Source of the DNA: Solicoccozyma terricola
Lineage: Eukaryota; Basidiomycota; Tremellomycetes; Filobasidiales; Piskurozymaceae
Direction: 5' to 3'
DNA length: 64,000 nt
Assembly (NCBI GenBank): GCA_001600875.1
Contig: BCLD01000006.1
Coordinates: 253,126 to 317,125 of the forward strand
In this document: piece after piece, positions 13,650 to 24,822 of the stretch
How the letters are laid out: each line of letters begins with the position of its first letter
Numbering within the stretch: the first letter of the stretch is position 1
The notes under the pieces: generated by a model
Databases searched by the model: none
Told to the model about the DNA's origin: nothing
The model's input: the letters and a program-made list of their open reading frames with translations, nothing else
Position numbers and translations under genes: made by a program

Positions 13650-14481
13650 CGTCCGTGGTTTGTCGTTGTGAAACCTGGCTTGTGAGAGTATGAACCGTTT
13701 GTCGTTATTCGCCAGGAGACTGAGACTCCTTTAGTTTTGGTTATACCCCTGGCAGGCAATGAATTCCCTTTCATTCACTACCGCCTGTTGCACCATTGGC
13801 ATATGTGGGATAGGATGCATTGTTTGACCGGGGTACTGTCCCGGTCCTCCGGATTAGATTACTATTTCCGTCCACCTGAATGTGGGGCTCTGAAGCAGTA
13901 CCAGTATGAGCGGCCCAGACAGGTTACCGGAGACACCCCATTGACCACATGACATGCCATGTTCCTGTCTACTGGTGTGATATGCCCGGCTAACGACGGC
14001 AGTGGCGGATGGTTGATTTGTTGACAATTCAAATAATTGTGCCTGCGCCCAAGTTAACCAAAGTTTCCAAGTTTCAGTTCCCGGTCGATGCAGCTCCCCT
14101 CGCAGCAACACCAGACCGCCATCGTATCGGTCCGGAATCCATGGATCCCAACGTAGTCGCAACCGGCTGTAGGTGGACAGAGCTACCAAAGTAGTCCGGA
14201 CCATCCAGCGGAGGGTTCCATTGTTCCACTTCCACCAAGGATGCGTCGCAAGGCGGCTGTAGGTGGACAGTTCCTACCGACCTCGTCCCGTAATCTCGCA
14301 TCACCCATTTTCTCAACGCATGAAGCCGCTCCGGTGGTACATCTCCGCAACCCCGGTGTCTGCATCCACTTTACATCGCTATTCTGCATCGAGAAGCAGG
14401 AGCATATAAGGCTCCTTGAGCGCCGATCATCGGTTCTTCCAATCCCATTCTCTCGCAAGGCATTTTCACACCACATTCAAA
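13650..14481. promoter_or_regulatory. Bidirectional promoter between lactonase and sugar transporter, with direct repeat
   Basis: This 832-bp divergent region has no supported gene. It carries two near-identical 25-26 bp elements in the same orientation, at 14156-14180 and 14245-14270. They share the 17-bp core CGGCTGTAGGTGGACAG and lie about 90 bp apart, 210-330 bp upstream of the transporter start. This looks like a duplicated regulator site; no binding factor is known to me. Confidence 0.55.
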
Positions 14482-16496
14482 ATGTTGCAAGGACGCGCTT
14501 TATTAGCGTTCATCACTTGTACGTGACGACGACTGGGCTCCTGGCATCCTGTTGAACATCTCACACGCTCTTCCCACCAGCCCTCACAGCTCTGGGTTTC
14601 ATGCTCATCGGTTACGATAATGGTGTTCTTGGGTGAGTTAGGTCGTCCATCCACATACCGGCCTGCCGTTGTCCTGATTGCTCTCCTTACCCCCCGCAGT
14701 GGTGTTATCAACGGCGAGCCATTCCAAACCACCTTCAACCACCCCTCTGCGGGCGTCCTAGGTACAATCGTTGCCATCTACGAGATCGGCTGCTGTGTAG
14801 GCGCTTTGATCACATCCGTCATCGGTGAATCTCTCGGGAGGAGGAGAACTATTTGTCTTGGTGGTGTTATCATGCTTGCCGGTGCTGGTTTCCAGGCTGG
14901 TGTTAGCAGTGTTGGAGCGATGATCGCAGCTAGGATCGTAGCTGTGAGTTGGGGAATACGATTCCTCGATGTGAGCAGGAACGTCATCCTGATCTAGATC
15001 CCACGCAGGGTCTTGGAATGGGTGCTATCAACTCCACCTGCCCTGTTCTTATGGCTGAAGTCTCTCCCAAAGCGTCTCGAGGTATGGCATGCTGTTGGAA
15101 GTCGTCGTGGGTGAAATAAACTGATGATGTGTTCACAATTTCAAGGGAGATTCGTATGCGCCCAGTTGTCGACCTTAAACCTAGGCATTTTCCTGGCATA
15201 CTGGATCGGTTATGGTTTCTCTACCGTTACTGGATCAAAATCATGGAGACTGCCTGTCTCTCTTCAAGCAGTATTCATCATTCCAATCATCATCCTTACT
15301 TTCCTCGTACCTGAATCTCCCCGTTGGGATATCGCTCATGAGCGCTCCGATCGCGCATTGACGACCATCGCTAGGCTTCACGCCAGGCCTACTACCGATG
15401 CCGTCGTGCTCGCTCAGTTCCAGGAAATCACGACCGCAGTTCAGCTCGAGAAGAGCGTTGGAAGTGGAAGTTGGGGACAATTGTTCTCGTTGAAGGATGA
15501 CGAGTTGAAGAGCAGGAAGAGGTTGTTGATTGCATGCTTTATTCAAGCGGCGCAGCAGTTGGGTGGGATTAACGGTATCGTGAGTGGACGTTCAAGGCAG
15601 TCACGCCGTGGCATTTCAGCTGATGGGTTTCCCCTTCAGATCTACTACGCCGGTAATTTGCTCGCGGCTACTGGATTGTCCGCGCATGGTGCCTCCTTGG
15701 TATCCGGTTTCCTTTTCACTGTGAGTACAGCGTAGAGCGAACTTTGTGAAGCGTTGGACTGAACCGAGCTCGGCTTCCTTCTATTAGTGGTTCTTCGTCG
15801 CATCCTTCATTCCATGGTTCCTCATCGACCGCGTCGGACGAAGACCTCTCCTCCTCGTCTGCATCTCTCTCATGTCATGCTGCTTCGCCGCTCAAGCAGG
15901 ACTGATCTGGAAAGTGGAGACAACCGGATCGCGATCAGCTGGCATTGCCGCCACGGCAGTCTTGTTCCTTTACATGGGCTTGTTCACCACCGGATTCCAA
16001 GCTGTCGTTTGGGTGTACCCATCAGAAATTCTCTCCCTTCGTCTCAGGCAGAAGGGCAGTTCAATATCCACTGCTGCAAACTGGTTGTGTAATTTCGCAA
16101 TCGTGGAGATGACTCCGAGCGCTATTCAGAACATCGGCTACAAGTGAGTCTAACGGCGGGAGTGTGTGTGGGTAGACGATAAAGACGATGCTTACGACGC
16201 TACTTCTCAGGTTTTATATTATTTTCGCCGTGCTGAACGCTCTTTGGGTGCCTATCATCTACGTATTCTTCCCGGTGAGTCCATTGCTTCTTAAGGTCCA
16301 CATACTCAAATACTGACTCGGGTCTCGGGGACACTTTCAGGAAACTGCTGGCAAGTCCCTCGAAGAAATCGACATGCTCTTTGCCAGCGAACGAGTGCAC
16401 AACCTACAAGATGCCAAAGACGAGTACACGCATCAGGAGGTGGCAAAGACCGGTTCGGACGTGTTGGATTCAAAGTCTGAGCAGGATTTGGCTTAA
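14482..16496 (+). CDS. MFS sugar porter (hexose/lactose-type transporter)
   Basis: This is a 12-helix sugar/H+ symporter of the major facilitator superfamily, in the plasma membrane. The signatures are FMLIGYDNGVLG in the first helix, GESLGRRRT after the second, VPESPRW at the end of helix 6, QQLGGINGI in helix 7, DRVGRRPLLL in the helix 8-9 loop, and PETAGKSLEEID after helix 12. The start ATG 14482 gives MLQGRALLAFITS, joined over an intron from 14519 to LTALGFML. Introns also fall near 14632-14700, 14943-15008, 15083-15146, 15580-15640, 15721-15788, 16145-16211 and 16275-16341. The C-terminus is a hydrophilic tail ending in SKSEQDLA, TAA 16494-16496. The divergent lactonase and the neighbouring histidine kinase fit a sugar-use context, but the substrate cannot be read from sequence. 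Confidence 0.92.
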
Positions 16497-16771
16497 GGAA
16501 ATAACCTGCGGTAGTGGCACTTGAAATTACGTTATGTGGACGATGTAGAGGAGGATCCGGACTGCTGCTGGACGGTAATGATGAAATATGTTTGTATATA
16601 TGGACTAGAACTGGGGGGAAGTGGGTGGCGAATGGTATGACGTGTATTTTGAACGGATATTGCCACGCGACGTCATTTGCCAGTCTCGGTAGATGTCGAG
16701 ACTGACTTGCACGACAACAGAGGGCAATATACCATCCCGACGTCTCCATCCCACCTCTCCGACTCAGCACG

Positions 16772-18079
16772 ATGGCTGACATCCAGAGCATCGCCATCAT
16801 CTCCCATGAGACGAAGCATGACCCGAAACCGTACGTTACTTACAACATCAAGGGTGAGCGGTAATCCGCTCCTTTAGCTTTGCAACATTCTGACTATTCC
16901 GTGGCAACAGTGTCCACACCCACACGTTCTTGGACAGTCCAAAGACGGTATAATGATTTTGTGTCGCTAAACGCCGAGCTTAAATCGTCGGTTGGAAAGC
17001 CACCCCCAGCTGAATTGCCTAGCAAGCACTCGTTCAGGTTCTCGTTGACGAGGACAGTTGAGGATGAGCAGGTACGGTGGTCTTGCCATCATCAAGTAGC
17101 GCGATATCTGACGTGACACCTCATGACCTTCAGATCATTAACGAACGCCGAGCGTTGTTGGAAACATATCTTCGGTCTATCCTTACGCACAAGGATCCAC
17201 GATGGCGAATGGCATATACATTCGCCGATTTCCTTTCAGTACCCTCCAATGCACCTTCCCGTTCTGGGACTGGTTCGACCTCAACAAAGCTTGCTTCGTA
17301 CCTACCGTCATCACACGGTCCCCATGATACACGGTTCTCCTCCACGTCCTGGCTGACCGAACATGGCACATTGCAAAACCATCTACGGACGATTCGATCG
17401 AGTCTTTTGAAGAGGGACACTCTCGCGCAGCTTGGAGACTCGGCGTCATCGAGATCGGCCTCGGTCGAAGCTAAGCGTCTCATAAAAGAGACTCGGACGA
17501 GGCTGGACGCATTGGACAAGGGTTTGGCAGCGGTCGAGGGTTTGGGAGCTGGAGAACGGACGAGGAGGGAGGCTATGATCGTCATGCTGCGAGACGAATT
17601 GGGGAATCTGGAACGGATGGCGGAGGCTGGAGTGAGAGTAGCGACTACATCATCGATATCAAGTTCTCCTGGACGGTCATCATCGCCCGCAAACGAGAGT
17701 GCTCGTGCCGCCTTGCTTGGCACAGCCCCTCCAACACGCGTGTTCGGAGCAGCGGCAGCTGGACCACAGGAGACTGCGGAGACGCGGCCTCTTGATGATC
17801 GGGGTCTGGTTCAATTGCAACAACAGCAGATGGATACGCAGGACTCTCAGTTGGAGGGCCTGAGTGCCATCCTCAGACGGCAAAGGCGTTTGGGAGAGGA
17901 AATTGGGCGGGAAATTGGAGAACAGAATGAGCTCCTGGATGACCTGGGAACCAATGTGGATCGGGTGGGAGGCAAGCTAGGTCGGGCGAAGAGGGAGATG
18001 AACAGGTGAGCAATGATCAGCTTCCTTGGTGTACACCAGCTAACGTGGGGCTCGGCCGGGTTTTAGACTGCACAAATAA
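16772..18079 (+). CDS. VAM7: PX-domain Qc-SNARE (Vam7-like, vacuolar fusion)
   Basis: This is a soluble SNARE for homotypic vacuole fusion, recruited by PI3P through its PX domain. The start opens MADIQSIAIISHETKHDPKP. The PX domain follows, with PTRSWTVQRRYNDF (the phosphoinositide-binding RRY region) and KHSFRFSLTRTVEDEQIINERRALLETYL. A long helical/Ser-rich linker leads to the SNARE helix, roughly QMDTQDSQLEGLSAILRRQR, whose zero-layer Gln lies in EIGEQNELLDDL. A final intron after 18005 adds LHK and TAA 18077-18079. There is no transmembrane anchor, as in yeast Vam7. The 3' end converges on the cyclophilin gene with a 72-bp gap. Confidence 0.88.
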
Positions 18080-18151
18080 TCAAAGGGTCGCATAAGCTCA
18101 ACTGGTTGTATACATTTTGCCTCATGCAACTGTTATAATACTTTACGACCA

Positions 18152-20099
18152 TTACTCGTCGTCCATGTCCATTGCCACGGAGGCTGCAGACCCGGGAGTC
18201 ATGCTCCGATCCTCGCCTCGCGCCTTTGTCGGACTAGGCGACCTGGGCACACTCTCTCTGCTCAGTGGAGGCGGACTGCCCCGTCGTGCACGGGGGGAAG
18301 GCGATCGCACAACTCTCCGCTCGTAGCCGTTGCCACGGGCATCCCTCCCTGATTCACGGAATTTCGGAGCGGGAACGCCTCGGTCATGCTGCCATCGATC
18401 CATGTCGCGATCAAGAGTTTCACGATCAGGCTGTCCGCGCGGTGCTGCTCGGGAGTCTCGACTGTTGCGGGAGTCGTAACGGTCTCGGTTGTCGTAGCGA
18501 TCGTGATCACGGCGATAGGGTGCACCAGGACGGGGCTTCTCTCGCGATTGTGACGAATAGCGCGATGCGGACTCTGGGTCAACGTAACGCATTGCTCCGC
18601 GGCCTGTAGGAATGGTATTTCAGTAACAGGTCGTTGCTTTCGGTCTTGTACACTCACCCTTGTAAACCACTCCACCTTGGTCTTTCACTTTCTCCCTCTG
18701 CGCTTCCAACTGCTTCTTCATCTCCAATAGCTCGACCTTCTTCTCCGCTTCCAGTCGCTCATTCTCCTCCCGTTCGAGTCTAAGCGTTATATCGGGAGTA
18801 GTCAGTGCGTGGACGACCAACAGCACACTCAACCGCACATACCTTGCATCCAGTTCTGACAGAGTCTCCTCCTTGTCTTCATCCTTCACACCCTTGTCTC
18901 CTCCTTTACCTTTCTTCCCTTCCTTGCCACGTTTCTTCTCCTTTTTCTTGTCCTTTCTCCGCTTCCGACGGGCGCGTGAGTCATCCGAATCCTCAGACTC
19001 GGTATCTGAAGGGGTAGATGAGCGACGTCTCTTTTTGGGCGATGGTGAGCGTGACGGAGATCGGGAGGATGATATCGAGGGGGACCTGGAGCGGGATGAT
19101 GAAGGCGACACCGATGGTCTACGAGCAGACACAGGAGAGGCGGGTTTTGCGGCCAATGCAGATTTTTTAATGAGCTCGCCAGAGTTGACGATGATAACTG
19201 GATTTTCTGGACGATCTTTAGGGCCAGTTGGAAGATCGGCAAGTGCTTGAATGTGCGCGAATCCTGAGGTGTGATGGGCCATGGCCGAGTCAGCAGCTGC
19301 AACAAGTCCGATAACAATCTGGTCCAAACTCACCAGTGACCACCCTTCCGAATACACTACATTACCAGAACAGACATCAGTGACAGGGACAACGCAGTGG
19401 AGAACTCGGTAGAGCGATAGCACATACACATGCTTTCCATTCAAATGTGGGGTTCCATTCTCCGGCAAAGTAACGAAGAACTGAGATCCGTTAGTGTCGG
19501 GTCCTCGATTTGCCATGCAGAGTAGACTGTGAGGCGGTTGACGCAGCATCCATTAATGACCTTTTCCGGTTGGGAAATGGCGATTATTGACGTACCCCGC
19601 TGCATCTAATGGTATACTCAGGTCTTCATCCTCAAATTGACCGCCGTAAATCGATTCGCCGCCTGAGCCGGTTCCCTTGGTGAAGTCTGTCGAAAGTGGC
19701 GATGTCAGTGTACGGGATACATACCAAGTTGCGCATCCCTACTCACCTCCGCCTTGAATCATGAAGCCGGCTGAATGGCAGCGAATTGTCAACCCTTAAC
19801 CATCCCAGCGCGTCACAGCGCATCATTAACGCACGAATAATACGATGAAACCCGCTTCCCTTGTAATGTAGTGGCTTTCCGGATACCGGCGACACTCCCT
19901 TCTCGCCAGTACACAGTGCTCGGAAACTAACGAGGACACGGTTAGGCATCAGCAAACGTCAAGACATCGGGAACGCGCTGGGCCCGTCTCACTTTTCCAC
20001 GGTCTTTGGAACGCGGTCGGCGAAGAGCTCGAAGACGACTCTGACTGGGTGGGAGTCACCGACTGCGATGTCCATGAATGTGCGAGGACGGGATGCCAT
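18152..20099 (-). CDS. Cyclophilin-type peptidyl-prolyl isomerase with RS/KR-rich tail (CypG/NKTR-like)
   Basis: This is a multidomain prolyl isomerase likely tied to the spliceosome or RNA polymerase II. The cyclophilin fold spans the first ~180 residues: [74 protein letters not shown] and [12 protein letters not shown]. The position equivalent to Trp121 of CypA is His (TPHLNGKH), as in CypG-type nuclear cyclophilins, so cyclosporin affinity is probably weak (inference). A long Ser/Arg and Lys-rich region follows ([33 protein letters not shown]). The C-terminus is an Arg/Asp-rich region ending MDMDDE, TAA at 18152-18154. Introns are many; the one after GKHV uses donor GTATGTGC. Confidence 0.9.
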
Positions 20100-20461
20100 G
20101 ATGGTAGGATGTGAGCGCTGGAGGATGGATGGCACGAGGTCGACGAGATAGGATGGTCTGACTGCTACCTGTTTGTCTGTTCAGTCTGCCGCTGGCTACT
20201 TTCTCCACGGTCACGTGTCAAAGTCTGATGTCCGCCACCACCCATCGTCATAGCAAATAGGTATCGTGTATAGTAGGATAAAGACTGGACGGTAACAGCA
20301 CATACACGGCTCAGGGACAGGGAAGATTGTCTTCACTTCAGATGCTCGCTTCAGTAGGTAGAGTTTCCTGTGGGCTGCCTCTTCCAGCTGTTATCAACCC
20401 ATCATGCAATCAGCACCCAACTCAAGAGGTCAAGCGAGATCTTGCGTCCTATAGCAATCAC
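20100..20461. other. Intergenic: upstream of cyclophilin, downstream of PalI-like gene
   Basis: These 362 bp hold the presumed promoter of the cyclophilin gene and the 3' flank of the PalI-like gene. Both genes read leftward. I see no supported gene, repeat or clear motif. Confidence 0.4.
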
Positions 20462-21876
20462 TCACAAAGCAAACTTTCCACCCTTTCGAGGTGGGGCATA
20501 TCCCATCGTTGGAGCTACTCCGTCTTGAGCATTGGCGTAAGCCATGTCACGTTGTTGTACGGTCTCGCCTCGTCGACGCTCGCGACGGTCGTGCGAGTAG
20601 GGACCGAACATCCCGCAGCAGATGAACAAGAGGGAGATGGAGAGGACGATCTGGTGGTGGTGTGTGGATATACGGTAAAGTTCAGGCATGGTACAGAGAG
20701 AGCGTAAAAATCCGATATTTTTCAAAAGGAGAATGTTCCACTCACCGCTGCAGCTAGAGACATCCAAATACAGTTTCCAAGACTACCTTGGAGATAACCG
20801 TCTGACACATCGTTAACGCGGGATTTGGCGACGCTGAAGAGTGCCATGACGAATGCCCAAGCGATCTGAGGAAGAGTAGGGGAAGGACATCGACGATTAG
20901 AGACCGGGACCGTCCGTTAATAAACGCGGCGCGCAACTCACCCAGGCAACAAGCGCAGTCAAGATTGTCAACATGAACGCCAACTACCCGACGTATAGCG
21001 AACAGCCACCCTGTGTCAGTTGGCCATTGTTCCCACCCGGTATCTCTCCCGTTCTTCGACGACTCACGATCTCAGCGAATCGAGAAGAACAGCAGAATGC
21101 TAATCCAGCCAAGACAAAAGACGCTCCAGCGAATCCAGCAGCTGTGCAGAAACAATCACATTTCATCAGCTCCCCCGATCTTCCGCCATTCATCAAGCCA
21201 TGCCATCTGTCTTCCTTTCCTTGCTCACCGATTGGAAGCAACACCAATGCATAAGTCAAACCTTTGATGACACTTGAATCGATTCCACTCAAATCGATAC
21301 CCGCAACCTGGGACACGGAGGTGAACAATGAGGATGAGAGGGAGTAACCAAGATGAGCGGATGTGCATCCTGGACCATTTGTGGAGTTGGTGAGAGTTGA
21401 AATGCCGCTGGTCGGGAGGGGAAAAGCGCACTTCAATAAAACACGCGAGGGCAAAGCAAAGGTACAACGTCGAGTGGCACAAATCAATCACTCAAACTCA
21501 CGTTGCTATCAGACCAGAGCTACAGTATCCGAAGACGCCGAGCTTGAGGGAACCTGTTGCGTCGACGGTGGAGCTGCCGCTGTGGTGGCAGGTGCAGAGG
21601 TAAACACAAAAATGAGCATTTGCCGCGCAATCATCCCTTTAAGCGGAAGTGAAAGGTTTTCGCAAACCAGACTCACGCGACGTAGATTTTCAAAAAGTAG
21701 AAAGATTTGATGATGGGAGTGGAGAGAGTGCAGAGGAGAAGGAGGATGAAACCGGCGACTGTAGACGGGTGGGAGGATGGGACGTCAGCGACTGTCCGTA
21801 GCTGGCACCGAAAAAAATAAAATTGAACGGGATAGTCACAGGTCAAGAGTGCTCCTGGAAGAGCGACGGCGGCCAT
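20462..21876 (-). CDS. PalI/Rim9/Sur7-family tetraspan membrane protein
   Basis: This appears to be a four-helix plasma-membrane protein of the SUR7/PalI (claudin-like) superfamily, which works in ambient-pH sensing or eisosome/cell-wall organisation. The first exon gives MAAVALPGALLT. The first long hydrophobic segment is VAGFILLLLCTLSTPIIKS, then FYFLKIYVA. An extracellular loop has SGSLKLGVFGYCSSG, the Gly/Cys pattern seen in claudin-like fungal proteins, and SAHLGYSLSSS. Three more hydrophobic segments follow (GLTYALVLLPIA with AGFAGASFVLAGLAFCC, MLTILTALVAWIAWAFVMALF, and IVLSISLLFICCGMFG). A basic cytosolic tail ends APPRKGGKFAL, TGA 20462-20464. There are at least six introns. Whether it is Rim9-like or Sur7-like cannot be decided here. 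Confidence 0.75.
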
Positions 21877-22599
21877 ATCGACGAAGGGATGAGTGGATGG
21901 TGGATTGGGGTGTATGAGATGGGTAGATGAAGGTGTGGTATAGGGCTCCGCGAGTGATGTTGCTGAGTGTGGTAGTATGTGATTCCTGCCAGTGTCCGAT
22001 ACGGCCCCACACAGATGCTCGAATGTTGTTTCACGGAGTCAGGTGTGGTTTCACAAAGGAGCGAACGTCATGACTACCTTTTTCGAGCAGAGGATACATA
22101 TATCCCTTGGTATACCTATTTGGGATCTTATGTCGGTGCTTGGCATACTCCTACGGCAACCTGCAGGCGATGCTCCAACATGTGCTTGTGCATTGCAGTG
22201 TTTATACCTGCATCGCCTTGCCTAGCGCAGCAAATATTATGAAATGACGCGCATAGGTGGATCCAGGGAGCCAACCTGAAAGAAGGGTCTCGGACTTGGG
22301 TATTGCTAGGGCGTCCCCCCCCCCGCGGGCGGCGGGCAAGTCGAACAGGATGGCAGGGTAGGAAGGGGTCATGTGCTATCAGCACGAGGGCCTCCCGAGA
22401 GCTGCGGCATATGCGGGAGTTATCATCTCCGAACCCCCGAATGCGGTAATCTGCGGCGCAGGACAGATTTTCCCAAACGAAGCGGTTAGTAACTACGGAA
22501 TGTCGGGAATGTAACCTGGAAGCACACGAGTGCTGAGGTATATGAGATGGTATATACGGACTCTATAGACCTCGTGCGGAGACATTCCACCACACGCTC
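21877..22599. other. Intergenic region upstream of PalI-like gene
   Basis: About 720 bp without a supported gene; it should include the PalI-like promoter. A short GC-rich patch with a C10 run lies at about 22313-22335. Small open frames here have no recognisable protein. Confidence 0.4.
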
Positions 22600-23495
22600 T
22601 CCCGCCCTGTCAGTCATCCGAAACCATGCCACTCTCTGACATCGTGAACAAGAATCTGTAGGTTCGACATTCCTGTTGGACTCTACGCTTCGCTGCAAAT
22701 CCATAACCTCCCTCGTCACCGACCAGTACACCTATGACAATGGGGTCAGCCTACGCAGGCCACGGCGTTTTATGCCATCATGTCAATACCGTCCTTGTTG
22801 CAGTGGAAGTACCGATTCTGACCCAAATCGCCTACTCGTATCGTCTACTGTGAGCTCTCTTCCATAGACTTTCATCAACTTGCTTGTGCTGATAGGAAAC
22901 GGCAACTTCTCTCAACCTTGGCAGCCATACATGGAGGGCCGATGTAGGGCAGTCTCAACTATCAAACCTGCACGGTCTAAAAAGTTCGAGAAGCTGAGAT
23001 TCTCCAGGTCAGTATTATTAGCTTGGATCGACGTCGATCTTCCTTCTTGAAACTTTGAACCGCGTATTTCTACGAAGATCTCTTCGGTGGAAGAAACCGG
23101 TACAGTGGTCAGTATCATCGTTGATCTACCTAAGAAGAGGATAACCACATACATGGCATTCTCGAGGGGGTGAGTGGAAGGTAAAAGGTAGATCATGGAT
23201 AGCTATTCGTTGATCCCTGTTCATCGGTCAAAAGACATTGGGATTACCCTGAGAAAGCTGAGATCCTCGAAAGTCTCAATGTCACCGACCGATCGGCTTA
23301 CCTTTCAATACCCCACGTCACATCCAGCACACGACGACAAATGCAACCCTGGAGAACTTCTCTCGATGGCGAGAGCTACCCAAGGTTGGATCTTCAACTG
23401 ACAGGGAGATGTTGTCAGAGCAGGCAATGATCGACGTGATCACGGAGGGGAGAGGTGATCTGGAGGACATTGATGAGAATGCATCTACGATCTGA
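22600..23495 (+). pseudogene. Unresolved coding-like fragments (possible decayed or short multi-exon gene)
   Basis: Several stretches read like exons on the plus strand but do not join into one clean frame. They are a hydrophobic piece from ATG 22734 (MTMGSAYAGHGVLCHHVNTV...LTQIAYSYRLL), followed by a good donor near 22849; a piece near 22897-23006 (PWQPYMEGRCRA, SKKFEKLRFSR); and a piece near 23060-23168 (TGTVVSIIVDLPKKR, TTYMAFSRG). The last joins across a 5'GT...AG3' gap to HWDYPEKAEILESLNV, which runs on to about 23383. An acidic end, EGRGDLEDIDENASTI with a stop near 23494, lies in another frame. In-frame stops near 23049 break the model. I cannot name a family. It could be a real gene with introns I misplaced, or a pseudogene. 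Confidence 0.3.
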
Positions 23496-23632
23496 GTCAC
23501 AACAAGGCATGGGATTGATGTCAACGGTGCTACAAGTACATTACTCTCCGATCTTACTGTCTATCCTACGTTTGCCGTGGGCTATCTTGTACATCGTGCG
23601 ACTCTTCACCAGTCGAACGAGCCCCCTAAATG

Positions 23633-24475
23633 TCATCCAGTCGAGGTTGGTAACACTCCAGTCGTGATACTACCCTTGTGTGAGGTCGGAGGAGGAGGAG
23701 GACCTTTAAAGCGTCTCCGGACGGCAACAGCCACTGGACTCCCCGTGAACAATGCCGCATTCTGATACGATCCTAACCGGATTATATCGCGTATTCGAGG
23801 TGTAGACATTGGTGCCGATTCGACTCCTGGGGCGTAGTTGGGAGTCGAGTCATTGGGAAGGGTGCCATTCATTCCGACCAATCGAGGAGAGGACCGGCGA
23901 AGTGGCTGTGAGCCGATAGGAACGGAGGAGGAGCTTCGGGACGACGCAGCATGTTCAGACTTAGAGGAAAGAGACGATCGGTCGGGGCTTGACCTGTATT
24001 TAGTGTCCACGATTGCCATCGATGTGCTACTGGTTGCCCTTCCGGACCTCAAGTCATTAGCCACTTGCATTACCCTCTTCGCGGCCTCCCTGAGCATGAA
24101 TGCCCTCATCTCATAAGTGAACGTGATATCACACTGGACACCGTCCGCCTCGACGATGAGTCTGCGGGCGGCGACATCGCAGACATCAGCCAAGTGTTGG
24201 CGGGTCTTGTCTCCTGAGAATGCGTTGGTCTTGTCATCAAGGCGCTGAGCGAGTGCGTCGATGCGCTTCGTGAAGTTGAACAGTGGCGTGTGCTCGCCAT
24301 CGACGGTGCTTCGTTCAGGAGTCAAAGGCGGGAGTGCGGACAGTATCTTGTCGAGGCGGGATTCTAGGCGGTCAATGTCGAATCTGACCGTTGTCCACAG
24401 TATCAGCTGCACGATGGAAATGGGCTTAGCCACTCCAGACACTCACTTCAACCTCGCCGTGGCGTAGTAATCCAT
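23633..24475 (-). CDS. Hypothetical protein with N-terminal helical region
   Basis: I do not recognise this two-exon protein of about 250 residues. Exon 1 (ATG 24473-24475) encodes MDYYATARLK. A short intron leads to a long exon. The N-terminal half is helical (FDIDRLESRLDKILSALPPL, then TKRIDALAQRLDDKTNAF and REAAKRVMQVANDLRSG) and could form a coiled coil. The C-terminal half is Ser/Pro-rich and likely disordered, ending PPPPPTSHKGSITTGVLPTSTG before TGA 23633-23635. A continuous open frame over 800 bp with a plausible intron supports a real gene. Function unknown. Confidence 0.65.
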
Positions 24476-24660
24476 GTCTGATTGATGGTTGATAGCCCCA
24501 TCCTCATACTGTGAGCGATCTGTGCTTCATGGACAAGGGCTGTTACACATATACTTCCCGGAACACACGAGCGAAACGGGGAAACTCGCCCTCAAGTCTC
24601 ACGGTAGTTACAGATGCAACCCCAAGGACTGACGTGAACAAAGGATCGAGAATAAAAATT

Positions 24661-24684
24661 GGGGGGGGGGGGGGGGGGGGGGGG
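24661..24684 (+). repeat. Mononucleotide G tract (24 G)
   Basis: An uninterrupted run of 24 G lies between the starts/ends of the flanking minus-strand genes, upstream of the hypothetical gene at 23633-24475 and downstream of EB1. Such runs are unstable and their length may be a sequencing estimate. Confidence 0.9.
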
Positions 24685-24822
24685 AAGCAGCGCGGTGATC
24701 ACCAGCAGATACCTCGGAAGCGAGAACGATAGAAACCGGTCGTGATCATAGCAGCAGGACAGGCAAAAGAGTGTACGTTACATTATATCGTAAAGGGTAA
24801 GGCTGGTCGCACGCCGATCGAA

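Noticed and set aside
16306..16800. 164-codon minus-strand open frame
   Set aside because: It runs across the sugar-transporter 3' end and the VAM7 start with no coherent protein; both overlapped genes are well supported.
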